A stretch of DNA of 52,344 nucleotides, taken from assembly GCA_016292145.1 (NCBI GenBank), contig JAEFBA010000009.1, positions 1-52,344 on the forward strand. The letters are read 5' to 3'. Source of the DNA: Saccharofermentans sp. (lineage in GTDB: Bacteria > Bacillota > Clostridia > Saccharofermentanales > Saccharofermentanaceae). Below are positions 14,841 through 22,868 of this stretch, one piece after another. The translations under genes were made by a program, and so were the position numbers. The notes beneath the pieces are model-generated. The model worked only from the letters and a program-made list of their open reading frames with translations, did not search any database and was not told where the DNA came from. Every line of letters begins with the position of its first letter. Within the stretch, counting starts at the first letter, position 1.

Positions 14841-15347
14841 TTAATTCATCTCAGCGATCTTCTGCTGAAGTCTTGCGTCTCTCTCCTCAACCGATGAAGC
14901 GAGACCTGCCTTGTAATCCTTGATCTTCTGCATAAGCTCAGGATCAGAGATGGCGAGCATCTGGCATGCGAGGATAGCCGCATTGGAGCCGCCGTCGATC
15001 GCAACTGTTGCTACAGGGATTCCTGTAGGCATCTGAACCGTAGCATAAAGAGCATCAACGCCTGCGAGAGCGCCGCCCTTACAGGGAACACCGATTACGG
15101 GAAGTGCCGTGTTGGCAGCGAGAACGCCGCCCAAGTGAGCAGCAAGGCCTGCTGCAGCGATAATTACCTTGAAGCCTTCAGCCTCTGCGCCTCTGGCGAG
15201 AGCCATAGCCTTATCAGGGGTTCTGTGTGCTGAGGCTACCGTTGCCTTGAACTCTACGCCGAACTTGTTCAGCATCTTAAAACAACCTTCCATTACGGGG
15301 AAATCGGAATCGGAACCCATAACTACCAAAACTTTGCCGTCAGCCAT
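14841..15347 (-). CDS. purE: N5-carboxyaminoimidazole ribonucleotide mutase PurE
   Basis: A 168-residue PurE. It interconverts N5-CAIR and CAIR (class I) or carboxylates AIR (class II). Motifs are VVMGSDSDFPVM (8-19), VASAHRTPDKA with the catalytic His, AAGLAAHLGGVLAA, PVIGVPCKGG, and MPTGIPVATVAI. The SAHRTP and MPTGIPVATV pattern is typical of class I bacterial enzymes. It is the first purine gene after the CapA-like gene, 32 bases from it. Confidence 0.96.
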   Translation of the reverse strand: MADGKVLVVMGSDSDFPVMEGCFKMLNKFGVEFKATVASAHRTPDKAMALARGAEAEGFKVIIAAAGLAAHLGGVLAANTALPVIGVPCKGGALAGVDALYATVQMPTGIPVATVAIDGGSNAAILACQMLAISDPELMQKIKDYKAGLASSVEERDARLQQKIAEMN

Positions 15348-15379
15348 GATCTTGTACCTGCCTGTTTATATTTGTCGGA

Positions 15380-16531
15380 CTATTCGTCGCCCTGCGCCCA
15401 GTTAAGGCGCTTCATGACCCTGAAATAGTCCTCTGATTCCCACGCATAGGGCTTAGGACAGAAGTCATTTCCGGGTCTTGTAGTTGTTTGAGAATAGGGA
15501 TAAACCCTCAGTCTATAGTCTACGCATTTAGAGCCGTCGAAGTCCATAATAAAATCGCATTGAATTATTACAGAATCAGGGTCTTTTAATGAGTAATTTC
15601 CACCAAAACAAAAGTTCGAGAGAGAATAGAAGATATAATGATCCTTATACTTCTCTATCGGCTGGAGACGGTGCGGGTGTGTGCCGACAACGATATCAAC
15701 GCCGTAATCAATGAGTTCGTGAGCTATCTTCTTCTGCCTTGCCGTAGGCTCATAGACGCCCTCTGCACCGAAATGGCAGGATGCGATGATTATTACTGCG
15801 CCCTGCTTCCTAAGATCGTCGATCAATCCTGTTACGGCAGAGACATTGGTGTCATTGCCGAGACCGACCATTCCGATCTTGATGCCCTTGCTTGTGGTAA
15901 AGATCGAAGTATACTTATCGTCGCTCCATAAGATCCCCTTGTCATCCAGGTTCTTTCTGGTGTCCTTAACGCCGTCCTCCCAGAAATCCATCATGTGGTT
16001 GTTTGCGATGTTGACGGCCTCGATGCCTGCTTTTGTAAGCATCTCAAGGTCAGCAGGGTTCATGCGGAAAACATACTGGTTATTCTTGTGGGATGTCTTG
16101 TCGGTTACCGGGTTTTCGAGATTTACAAGCGTCATGTCATCGCTCTTGAACATTGCTGCAGCATTCTGGAAGCAATAATCCATATCGCCGTTGACCTTCT
16201 TGTCGAAGGACTTATTGCCTGACCTGTAATCCTGTGTAAGCGTGCAGTCACCGGCAAAAGATACGGTAACGACGCGGTCTTCGGGTGCCAATGAAGGTGT
16301 GGGTGTCGGAGTCTGGGTAGGTGTCGATGTCGGTGTCGGATCGGTAGATACGGTCTCTAAGATGACCGTGGTTGCAGCAGACTGCTCGACATCGGTACTG
16401 ACAGGAGCCAAAGTACCCAGTGTCTCTACCGTGCCTGCGCTGTTGCAAGCTGCTATATTTACTGACATTGCGGCTGCTAAAACCACAGTCAGGAGCAACT
16501 TCAAAGTATGGCGTTCACGGGTCTTCTTCAC
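15380..16531 (-). CDS. CapA-family lipoprotein (PGA_cap metallophosphoesterase-like)
   Basis: A 383-residue secreted lipoprotein. The signal ends in an IAAC lipobox (Cys29). A Thr/Pro linker (about 64-80, TPTPT repeats) follows. The CapA/PgsA-type domain (about 88-340) shows FAGDCTLTQD, NLENPVTD, NIANNHMMDF, ASCHFGAEG and VVGTHPHRLQP, the usual metal-binding Asp/Asn/His pattern. CapA proteins are linked to poly-gamma-glutamate synthesis or turnover, but many orphans have unknown roles. The start is GTG. It appears to be the first gene of the purine transcription unit, with no obvious link to purines. Confidence 0.85.
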   Translation of the reverse strand: MKKTRERHTLKLLLTVVLAAAMSVNIAACNSAGTVETLGTLAPVSTDVEQSAATTVILETVSTDPTPTSTPTQTPTPTPSLAPEDRVVTVSFAGDCTLTQDYRSGNKSFDKKVNGDMDYCFQNAAAMFKSDDMTLVNLENPVTDKTSHKNNQYVFRMNPADLEMLTKAGIEAVNIANNHMMDFWEDGVKDTRKNLDDKGILWSDDKYTSIFTTSKGIKIGMVGLGNDTNVSAVTGLIDDLRKQGAVIIIASCHFGAEGVYEPTARQKKIAHELIDYGVDIVVGTHPHRLQPIEKYKDHYIFYSLSNFCFGGNYSLKDPDSVIIQCDFIMDFDGSKCVDYRLRVYPYSQTTTRPGNDFCPKPYAWESEDYFRVMKRLNWAQGDE

Positions 16532-16550
16532 TGGCGGCTCTGCCTTTCAA

Positions 16551-16585
16551 AAAATTAGAAATGCCGACGCTTAAGGTCGGCATTT
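16551..16585 (-). terminator. Terminator of the glycogen operon
   Basis: On the minus strand AAATGCCGAC and GTCGGCATTT form a perfect 10-bp stem around a seven-base loop, followed by CTAA and six T residues. It lies 46 bases after the amylase stop and 20 bases before the CapA-like start. Confidence 0.85.
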
Positions 16586-16587
16586 AG

Positions 16588-16593
16588 ATTATA
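16588..16593 (-). promoter_or_regulatory. Candidate -10 for the CapA-purine operon, overlapping the upstream terminator
   Basis: Minus-strand TGTTATAAT holds a perfect TATAAT with an extended-TG. Only a loose -35 (GTATTG or TATTGA at 16-17 bases) precedes it. Transcription would start inside the left arm of the hairpin that ends the glycogen operon. No purine riboswitch-like fold was seen in this 100-base gap. Confidence 0.4.
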
Positions 16594-16631
16594 ACAATAA
16601 AATAAAAAATCAATACAGGAATTATGAGGAT

Positions 16632-18746
16632 TTAGTAAAGCAAAAATGCGGTACCGAACGGCCTGATCCCTATCTTCCTCGTACCGGCCTGAATGCCTCC
16701 CAAAATGAACTGTTCAGATATGTGATGAATGTCACTGCTGTCACCGGAATACCTGCATTCATAACTCCCGTAATGCTCTGATACATCAACGAAAACAGGC
16801 TTATCCGACCTGTTCATAACGAGAACGACAGCCCTGCTGCCGGTTGCCTCATTTCCGAATGCATCCCTGCCCTCTTTTAAGTATCTTACAAATGCGAACG
16901 TGCCGCCTTCAGCCATCAGGGTCTTGTAGTAGCCGGTCTTAAGGCACTGGTTCTCAGTCCTGAGCCTTGCGATACGTCTGAAATAAGCAAGGGCATCCTG
17001 CTGCTTCCGATCGGTCCTGTTCCACGGATAAGTCCTTCTGTTGAAAGGATCCTTATAGCCCTCCATCAGGATCTCATCGCCGTAATAGATGCAGGAAGCA
17101 CCTATGTAGCACGTCTGGAAGGCAAACGCCATTTTCGACAATGCCGATACGGCTTCAAAATACATGGGATCGACCTTGAACCCTCTCTGGATATCACGGT
17201 CGTCTGTATCTTCCGGCCTTGAGAGCATGGTCATTATCCTCGGAACGTCATGCGAGGACACGAGGTTCATCATGGAATAGTAAGCTTCCTTGGGATAACG
17301 CTCACGGAAGCCCTCAAATCTCGTATCCGCGATATCAGCATCTATGTATCCTGCGAGAAAATCCAAAAGGATGTGCCTGAATGTATATCCCATGACCGAA
17401 TCGTGGGTATTGCCGAGCATGAAGTCTCTGTAATTGCCGTAGCTGCACTTATTGGAGGCATCTTCCCAGACTTCGCCGATGACAGCACCCTCACCGCCCG
17501 TCTTCTCCTTTACGGTGGTCCTCATCTGCCTTATGAAGCTGTCAGGGAGCTCATCCGATACGTCAAGCCTGAAGCCCGACGCACCTCTGGAAAGCCACGT
17601 ATCTACTACTCCCTCCCTGCCGAATATGAAGTTCCTGTATGCGAGGTCATCCTCATTGATGTTCGGAAGATCGGGAAAACCCCACCATGAATCGTATCCG
17701 ACAGAACCGTCGTCATTCCTGAAGAAGTTATACCAGGAACGGAAGCGGCTCTCCTCGCCTTTTTCGAAGGCTCTGTAAGCGCCCACGCCCTCATATCTGT
17801 CAAACTTGTTGAAATACCTTGAATCGGCGCCTGTGTGGCTGAATACTCCGTCCAAGATGATCTTAATGCCTCTCTCCCCACAGGCGCTCTGAAGGCTCAT
17901 GAAAGCCGTTGTGCCGCCAAGAATGGGATCGACATTAAGATAATCGGCCGTGTCGTATCTGTGTGAAGACCTGGCCTCAAATATCGGGTTCAAGTAGAGG
18001 ACCGTAATGCCGAGTTCTTTCAGGTAATCGAGCTTCTCCTCGATGCCCTTAAGGCTTCCGCCGTAGAAATCGCAGGCAAGATAACCGGTCTCCGGCTTGC
18101 CCTTCGTATCGACGTCCTCATACCAGTCCTCATGGTAAATGCGTTCGGACCGGTCATCGATCCCTGTCATCTTCTGATAATCAAAAGCGCTGTCCCTGGC
18201 AAATCTGTCCGGGAAGATCTGGTACATCATGGCACCCTTCAGGAACGAGGGCGTCTTAAAATCCTTGTTGTAAACTGTTATCTGGAAAGCATAAGGGTAC
18301 TTGTCCTCGTCCACGCCTACTCTCGGAGGCTCGCCATAGAGGGTACCTTCGCCGTCCTTCTTGTCCATGCCGGCACCGTAATAGAGCGTCAGGCAGGGAT
18401 TTTCCTTATCTGTAAAGTCTTCAGGAAGACCGTCAATGTCACCCGGGCAGTTGAATCTGAACCAGTAGAACAGTATCGAAGGCTCAGAAGGCAGCATGAG
18501 ATTTACATGGTATCTTCCAAGGCCCGACACCGAATACATCGGTTCTTCGTGGTATGTGAAATTATAAAGTCCGTACGTATAGCAGAACGTTACATTTGAT
18601 GCTTCTTTGAAGGTATCGAAAAAGATATCGACATAAGAAGCACAGGGCCTTGCCCCAAACGGCTGCCTGTACTCAGGAAGGCGCGATGCATGAATGCACC
18701 GCGCCTTTAATAAATCTTTTGAATCAGTCTGTGTCTTATCAGACAT
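16632..18746 (-). CDS. GH13 alpha-amylase family enzyme, neopullulanase/cyclomaltodextrinase-like
   Basis: A 704-residue enzyme with no signal peptide, so it should act on glycogen or maltodextrins inside the cell. An N-terminal beta-sandwich (about 1-165) precedes the barrel. The four GH13 regions are DGVFSHTG (299-306, Ser in place of the common Asn), GFRLDVSDE (391-399, nucleophile Asp395), VIGEVWED (422-429, acid/base Glu425) and LVSSHDVPR (495-503, Asp500). It is the last gene of the glycogen operon. Its ATG shares one base with the glgA stop (TGATG). Its place suggests a debranching or degradative role, though exact specificity cannot be read from motifs. Confidence 0.9.
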   Translation of the reverse strand: MSDKTQTDSKDLLKARCIHASRLPEYRQPFGARPCASYVDIFFDTFKEASNVTFCYTYGLYNFTYHEEPMYSVSGLGRYHVNLMLPSEPSILFYWFRFNCPGDIDGLPEDFTDKENPCLTLYYGAGMDKKDGEGTLYGEPPRVGVDEDKYPYAFQITVYNKDFKTPSFLKGAMMYQIFPDRFARDSAFDYQKMTGIDDRSERIYHEDWYEDVDTKGKPETGYLACDFYGGSLKGIEEKLDYLKELGITVLYLNPIFEARSSHRYDTADYLNVDPILGGTTAFMSLQSACGERGIKIILDGVFSHTGADSRYFNKFDRYEGVGAYRAFEKGEESRFRSWYNFFRNDDGSVGYDSWWGFPDLPNINEDDLAYRNFIFGREGVVDTWLSRGASGFRLDVSDELPDSFIRQMRTTVKEKTGGEGAVIGEVWEDASNKCSYGNYRDFMLGNTHDSVMGYTFRHILLDFLAGYIDADIADTRFEGFRERYPKEAYYSMMNLVSSHDVPRIMTMLSRPEDTDDRDIQRGFKVDPMYFEAVSALSKMAFAFQTCYIGASCIYYGDEILMEGYKDPFNRRTYPWNRTDRKQQDALAYFRRIARLRTENQCLKTGYYKTLMAEGGTFAFVRYLKEGRDAFGNEATGSRAVVLVMNRSDKPVFVDVSEHYGSYECRYSGDSSDIHHISEQFILGGIQAGTRKIGIRPFGTAFLLY

Positions 18747-20452
18747 CAGTCTTTCTTCTCCTTTGCTTCAGGCTTCGTCTCTTCTGCCTTTACCGGAGCT
18801 TTTGCTTCAGCGGGCTTCTTTGCCGGAGCCGCCTTTTTTGCTGCGGGCTTTTTGGCAGGAGCCTTCTTCTCTGTCTCCTTCTTGGCCGGAGCTTTCTTTG
18901 CGGCAGGCTTCTTCTCTGCCTTCTTCTCTGCCTTTGCCGGAGCTTCCTTTTTCGCTTCCTTGGCAGGAGCAGGCTCGGGCTTGGCTTCTACTCTCGGAAT
19001 GCCCGTGATAAGGGAATAGAGACCTGCATATTCGCCTGCACTCTTCTTCCAGGAATAGTCACCCTTCATGCCGGCTTCGATGAGCTTGTTCCAGACATCG
19101 GGATGATGACGGTAGATGTCAGCGGCATACTTGGTTACGAATAAGAACTCATGAGCATTGATGTTTGCAAATGAGAATCCGTTGCCTTCGCCGGTGTACT
19201 CGTTATAAGGAGTGACTGTATCCTTAAGGCCGCCCGTCTCTCTTACGACAGGAACCGAACCGTATGCCATGGAGCAGAGCTGTGAAAGACCACAGGGCTC
19301 AAAGATACTGGGCATAAGGAAGATATCGGATGCAGCATAGATCGTATGGGCAAGACCGCTGTCGAAGTCGATGCATGCACACATCTTGCCCGGATTGCGG
19401 TTGGCGATATCAACGAGAGCTCTCTCATAGTAAGGATCGCCCGTACCGAGGATTACAACCTGCATTCCGTCGTAGAGCATTTCCTCAAGTACGTAAAGGA
19501 GGAGATCCAATCCCTTCTGGTCTACGAGACGTGAGATCATTGCGCAAAGAGGAGCGCCGGGATTGACATCAAGGTGGAGCTGCTCCTGCAGTGATTTCTT
19601 GCAGACAGCCTTACCTTCCTTGTAGTTCTTGATCGAATACTTCATAGGGATCTTGTCGTCCTTGGACGGATCGTATTCAAGATCGTTCATGCCGTTGATG
19701 ATGCCCGATACCTTATATGCATACTTCTGCAAAGTATAGTTCAGGCCCTCGCCGTAGTAGTCCGTCATGATCTCATAAGCATATGTCGGAGATACCGTAG
19801 TAACCGAATTACTGAATACGATACCTGCCTTCATGAAGTTGATGGCGCGGTCCTTGATGCAGAAATCCTCTCTTAAGTAATCGTCCGGGAGATCTAACAT
19901 CTCTCTTACGACGTCAATAGAATGAACGCCCTGATACTTGAGATTGTGGATCGTATAGACAGTCTGGACGTTGGTGTGATAGCCGTTCTTCTTGAAGTGG
20001 CAGTCAAGGAGCATAGGCATCATGCCCGTCTGCCAGTCATTACAGTGGAGGACATTAGGTTCGAAGTTCATGAAGTCGCCCATGAAGTCCAGAACTGCTC
20101 TCTGATAGAAGCAATAACGCTCGATATCGAAAACATAATCAACATAGATCTGGTCGAAGTTGAAGTAGTATTCGTTATCGATGAAGTAGAAAACAACGCC
20201 GTTTACTTCCAATGAGAACAGGCCTGCATAAAGAGACCTCCACCCCATATGAACCATCTTCCAACCGAGGAACTGGAGTTTGTCGCTGTACTTAACCTTG
20301 ATCTTCTTGTAGAGCGGGATAATAACACGTGCATCAACGCCCTGCTTATTAAGCTCTACAGGCAGGCTGCCTACAACGTCAGCGAGGCCCCCGACTTTAA
20401 CGAACGGGCTGCACTCGGACGAAGCGAACAATACTTTGATGTTTTTTTCCAT
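18746..20452 (-). CDS. glgA: Glycogen synthase GlgA (GT5) with Lys/Ala/Pro-rich C-terminal tail
   Basis: Adds glucose from ADP-glucose to glycogen chains. The catalytic core (1-485) has KVGGLADVVGSLP (19-31), HCNDWQTG (136-143), ISRLVDQKG (306-314) and the retaining-GT motif FEPCGLSQ (384-391, Glu385). Usual GlgA length is about 475-490. Here about 80 residues (489-568) are added, made of Ala, Lys, Pro and Glu in repeated AKKPAAKK-like units, similar to histone H1 tails. The gene begins two bases after glgD and shares one base with the amylase start. Confidence 0.95.
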   Translation of the reverse strand: MEKNIKVLFASSECSPFVKVGGLADVVGSLPVELNKQGVDARVIIPLYKKIKVKYSDKLQFLGWKMVHMGWRSLYAGLFSLEVNGVVFYFIDNEYYFNFDQIYVDYVFDIERYCFYQRAVLDFMGDFMNFEPNVLHCNDWQTGMMPMLLDCHFKKNGYHTNVQTVYTIHNLKYQGVHSIDVVREMLDLPDDYLREDFCIKDRAINFMKAGIVFSNSVTTVSPTYAYEIMTDYYGEGLNYTLQKYAYKVSGIINGMNDLEYDPSKDDKIPMKYSIKNYKEGKAVCKKSLQEQLHLDVNPGAPLCAMISRLVDQKGLDLLLYVLEEMLYDGMQVVILGTGDPYYERALVDIANRNPGKMCACIDFDSGLAHTIYAASDIFLMPSIFEPCGLSQLCSMAYGSVPVVRETGGLKDTVTPYNEYTGEGNGFSFANINAHEFLFVTKYAADIYRHHPDVWNKLIEAGMKGDYSWKKSAGEYAGLYSLITGIPRVEAKPEPAPAKEAKKEAPAKAEKKAEKKPAAKKAPAKKETEKKAPAKKPAAKKAAPAKKPAEAKAPVKAEETKPEAKEKKD

Positions 20453-20454
20453 AA

Positions 20455-21564
20455 TCAGATACCTGCTCCTTTTCCTATAACAATAGGATAGTCGGGATGT
20501 CCGACAAGTCTTACGCCGGGTCTAACGAAAGCGTTCTTGTCCAAGATAACGTTCTCGAGATGGCAGTTCTCAGAAATGTGGACGTCCTGCATGATAACGC
20601 AATTCTTGATCGTTGTGTTCTTTGCAATAGTAACACTTCTGAATATGACTGAGCTCTCTACCTTACCATAGATGCGGCAGCCGTCGGATACGATCGAATC
20701 GCTCATCTCGGCGTTGTCGAAATAAAGTGTCGGAGCCTCGTCCTTGACCTTAGTATAGATAGGCTTTCCGCTCCAGAACAGGTCATTTCGGACCGAATCT
20801 GTAAGAAGTGACATTGAAGCGTTGAAATAGCTCTGAACGCTGTTGATCCTCAAGACAACTCCGGAATACTCAAACCCGTGAACCTTGAACTCGTCGAACA
20901 TCTTAACGATTGAGTGGATACCGAAGTGGCTCTGGCCGTGTGCCATCTGACGTGCGAGGATGTCGATCAAAAGATCCCTTCTGAGGCACAGGATACCGAG
21001 AGAACACTTGGGAGATGTAGCCTTTGCGGGATTGTAGAGCATGTCTCTTACAAAGCCGTCATCGTCGATGTCGAGGATATAGGAAGGATTGCCGAACTTT
21101 GTGCCGTCACGGTTATACATAACGGAGATGTCAGCACCTGATTCTTCGTGTGACTTGATGAATGAATCGAATGTCGTGTTGAGGATAACGTTAGCGCCTG
21201 CAACGATGACATAAGGAGTTCTGGACTGTCTTAAGAAGTCGATAACGCCCGTGAGTTCTTCGTCGGAGCTGATATTCGTAGCCTCGGAGTTAACATAAGG
21301 CGGCAGGATGTGAAGACCGTCATTCTTTCTGTCCAGAGACCACGCACCGCCTGTGCCTGTATGGTCCATCAGTGACTTGTACTTATTATAAGTAAGAAGT
21401 CCGACGTTCTTTACGCCTGAATTGACCATGTTGGATAACATGAAGTCGATGATCCTGTATCTTCCGCCGAAAGGCATGGCGGAAAGCGCGCGGGGATTGG
21501 AGAGCTCACCCAGAGATATCTTTTTGTTGTCGGCCAGGATAAGGCCCATCGCATTATTAAACAT
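20455..21564 (-). CDS. glgD: GlgD, ADP-glucose pyrophosphorylase paralogue
   Basis: A 369-residue GlgD-type subunit. It shares with GlgC the segments FGGRYRIIDFMLSNMVNSG and PPYVNSEA and a C-terminal left-handed beta-helix of hexapeptide repeats (about 285-365). The nucleotide-binding GGxGSRL loop of GlgC is lost (here LILADNKKISLGELSN). This is typical of Firmicute GlgD, which acts with GlgC as a regulatory partner with weak or no catalysis. An AAAGGAG site precedes the ATG. It lies between glgC (20 bases) and glgA (two bases). Confidence 0.94.
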   Translation of the reverse strand: MFNNAMGLILADNKKISLGELSNPRALSAMPFGGRYRIIDFMLSNMVNSGVKNVGLLTYNKYKSLMDHTGTGGAWSLDRKNDGLHILPPYVNSEATNISSDEELTGVIDFLRQSRTPYVIVAGANVILNTTFDSFIKSHEESGADISVMYNRDGTKFGNPSYILDIDDDGFVRDMLYNPAKATSPKCSLGILCLRRDLLIDILARQMAHGQSHFGIHSIVKMFDEFKVHGFEYSGVVLRINSVQSYFNASMSLLTDSVRNDLFWSGKPIYTKVKDEAPTLYFDNAEMSDSIVSDGCRIYGKVESSVIFRSVTIAKNTTIKNCVIMQDVHISENCHLENVILDKNAFVRPGVRLVGHPDYPIVIGKGAGI

Positions 21565-21584
21565 ATGTCTTAATCTCCTTTACC

Positions 21585-22844
21585 TCATGCTCTGAATTTT
21601 GACTCGATGATCTTGCAGTCTTCGGGTACTTCCAGATCAGAATCGATCATGCTGTTCTTCGGAATGACCGCACCTTCCTTGATCGTCAGGCCGCGCTCGA
21701 AAACGCAGATGCCTTCGGAACAGATCTTATGGTTGGTGTAAGGTCCTTCGCCTTCGACGAAGCTTCCTGCCTGAACGTTCTTACCGATCACAGTTCCCTG
21801 GTCGATAACGCAGCGCTCGATGTGTGCGCCTTCCTTGACGACAACACCCGGCATGAGAACGCAGTCCTTAACGATAGCGCCCTTCTCTACGATTACGGAT
21901 TCAGAAAGCACTGAATGCTCTACGTCACCGAAGATACGGCATCCGTCTGTAAGAGCTGAATTCTTGACCTTAGCGCCTGAGCCGATGAAGTGTGAAGGCT
22001 TAACAGGGTTTCTGGAGAAGATCTTCCATGATCTGTCGACCAGGTTGATCTCTTCAGGCTTATCAAGGATATCCATATTTGTTTCCCAGAGGGATGAGAT
22101 CGTTCCTACATCCTTCCAGTAACCTGCAAATCTGTAAGCGCAGAGCTTCTTGCCCTGGGCTAAGAGATTCGGAACGATGTTCTTACCGAAGTCGTTGTTG
22201 GAATTCGGATTTGCCTCGTCTTCGATCAGGGCCTGTCTTAATACACTCCATGTGAAGATATAAACACCCATAGAAGCGAGATTGCTCTTAGGATTAGCAG
22301 GCTTTTCCTCGAACTCTTCGATAACGTCGTCTTCCTTAGTATTGAGGATGCCGAATCTCGGAGCTTCATCCCACGGTACCTCATATACCGCGATCGTAGC
22401 ATCTGCATTCTTCTCGATATGAGCCTTGAGCATTGCGGCGTAATCCATCTTGTAGATGTGGTCGCCTGAGAGGATAACAACATATTCAGGATCGTTGTCA
22501 TCGATAAAGCTCATATTCTGGTAAATAGCATTTGCCGTACCCTTATACCAGTCAGAGCCTGCATTGCTCTGGAAAGGCGGAAGGATATAAGCACCGGCGT
22601 TGTTTCTGTCGAGGTCCCACGGATGTCCGTTGCCTACGTAAGTATTAAGAGCGAGCGGCTGATACTGCGTAAGAACGCCAACGATCTCTATTCCTGAGTT
22701 AACACAGTTAGAGAGCGGGAAATCGATTATCCTGTAACGGCTTCCAAAGGGAACGGCCGGTTTTGCTACCGTCTTGGTCAGGACACCCAATCTGCTTCCC
22801 TGTCCTCCTGCGAGTATCATCGCAACGACTTCAGTTCTTGCCAT
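21585..22844 (-). CDS. glgC: Glucose-1-phosphate adenylyltransferase GlgC
   Basis: Makes ADP-glucose and pyrophosphate from ATP and glucose-1-phosphate, the committed step of glycogen synthesis. The 419-residue protein has [13 protein letters not shown] (11-23), [29 protein letters not shown], and [10 protein letters not shown], followed by hexapeptide beta-helix repeats at the C terminus. Together with GlgD it probably forms a mixed enzyme. It lies 24 bases downstream of glgB. Confidence 0.97.
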   Translation of the reverse strand: MARTEVVAMILAGGQGSRLGVLTKTVAKPAVPFGSRYRIIDFPLSNCVNSGIEIVGVLTQYQPLALNTYVGNGHPWDLDRNNAGAYILPPFQSNAGSDWYKGTANAIYQNMSFIDDNDPEYVVILSGDHIYKMDYAAMLKAHIEKNADATIAVYEVPWDEAPRFGILNTKEDDVIEEFEEKPANPKSNLASMGVYIFTWSVLRQALIEDEANPNSNNDFGKNIVPNLLAQGKKLCAYRFAGYWKDVGTISSLWETNMDILDKPEEINLVDRSWKIFSRNPVKPSHFIGSGAKVKNSALTDGCRIFGDVEHSVLSESVIVEKGAIVKDCVLMPGVVVKEGAHIERCVIDQGTVIGKNVQAGSFVEGEGPYTNHKICSEGICVFERGLTIKEGAVIPKNSMIDSDLEVPEDCKIIESKFRA

Positions 22845-22868
22845 AATGAACTACCTCCGTATATGAGC

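Noticed and set aside
16532..16631. Purine riboswitch or T-box before the CapA-purine unit
   Set aside because: The gap is short and holds only a plain terminator hairpin. No conserved three-way junction core could be drawn.
18650..19144. Plus-strand open frames rich in Leu, Cys and Phe opposite the glgA tail
   Set aside because: They mirror the Lys/Ala/Pro repeat of GlgA, so they are not genes.
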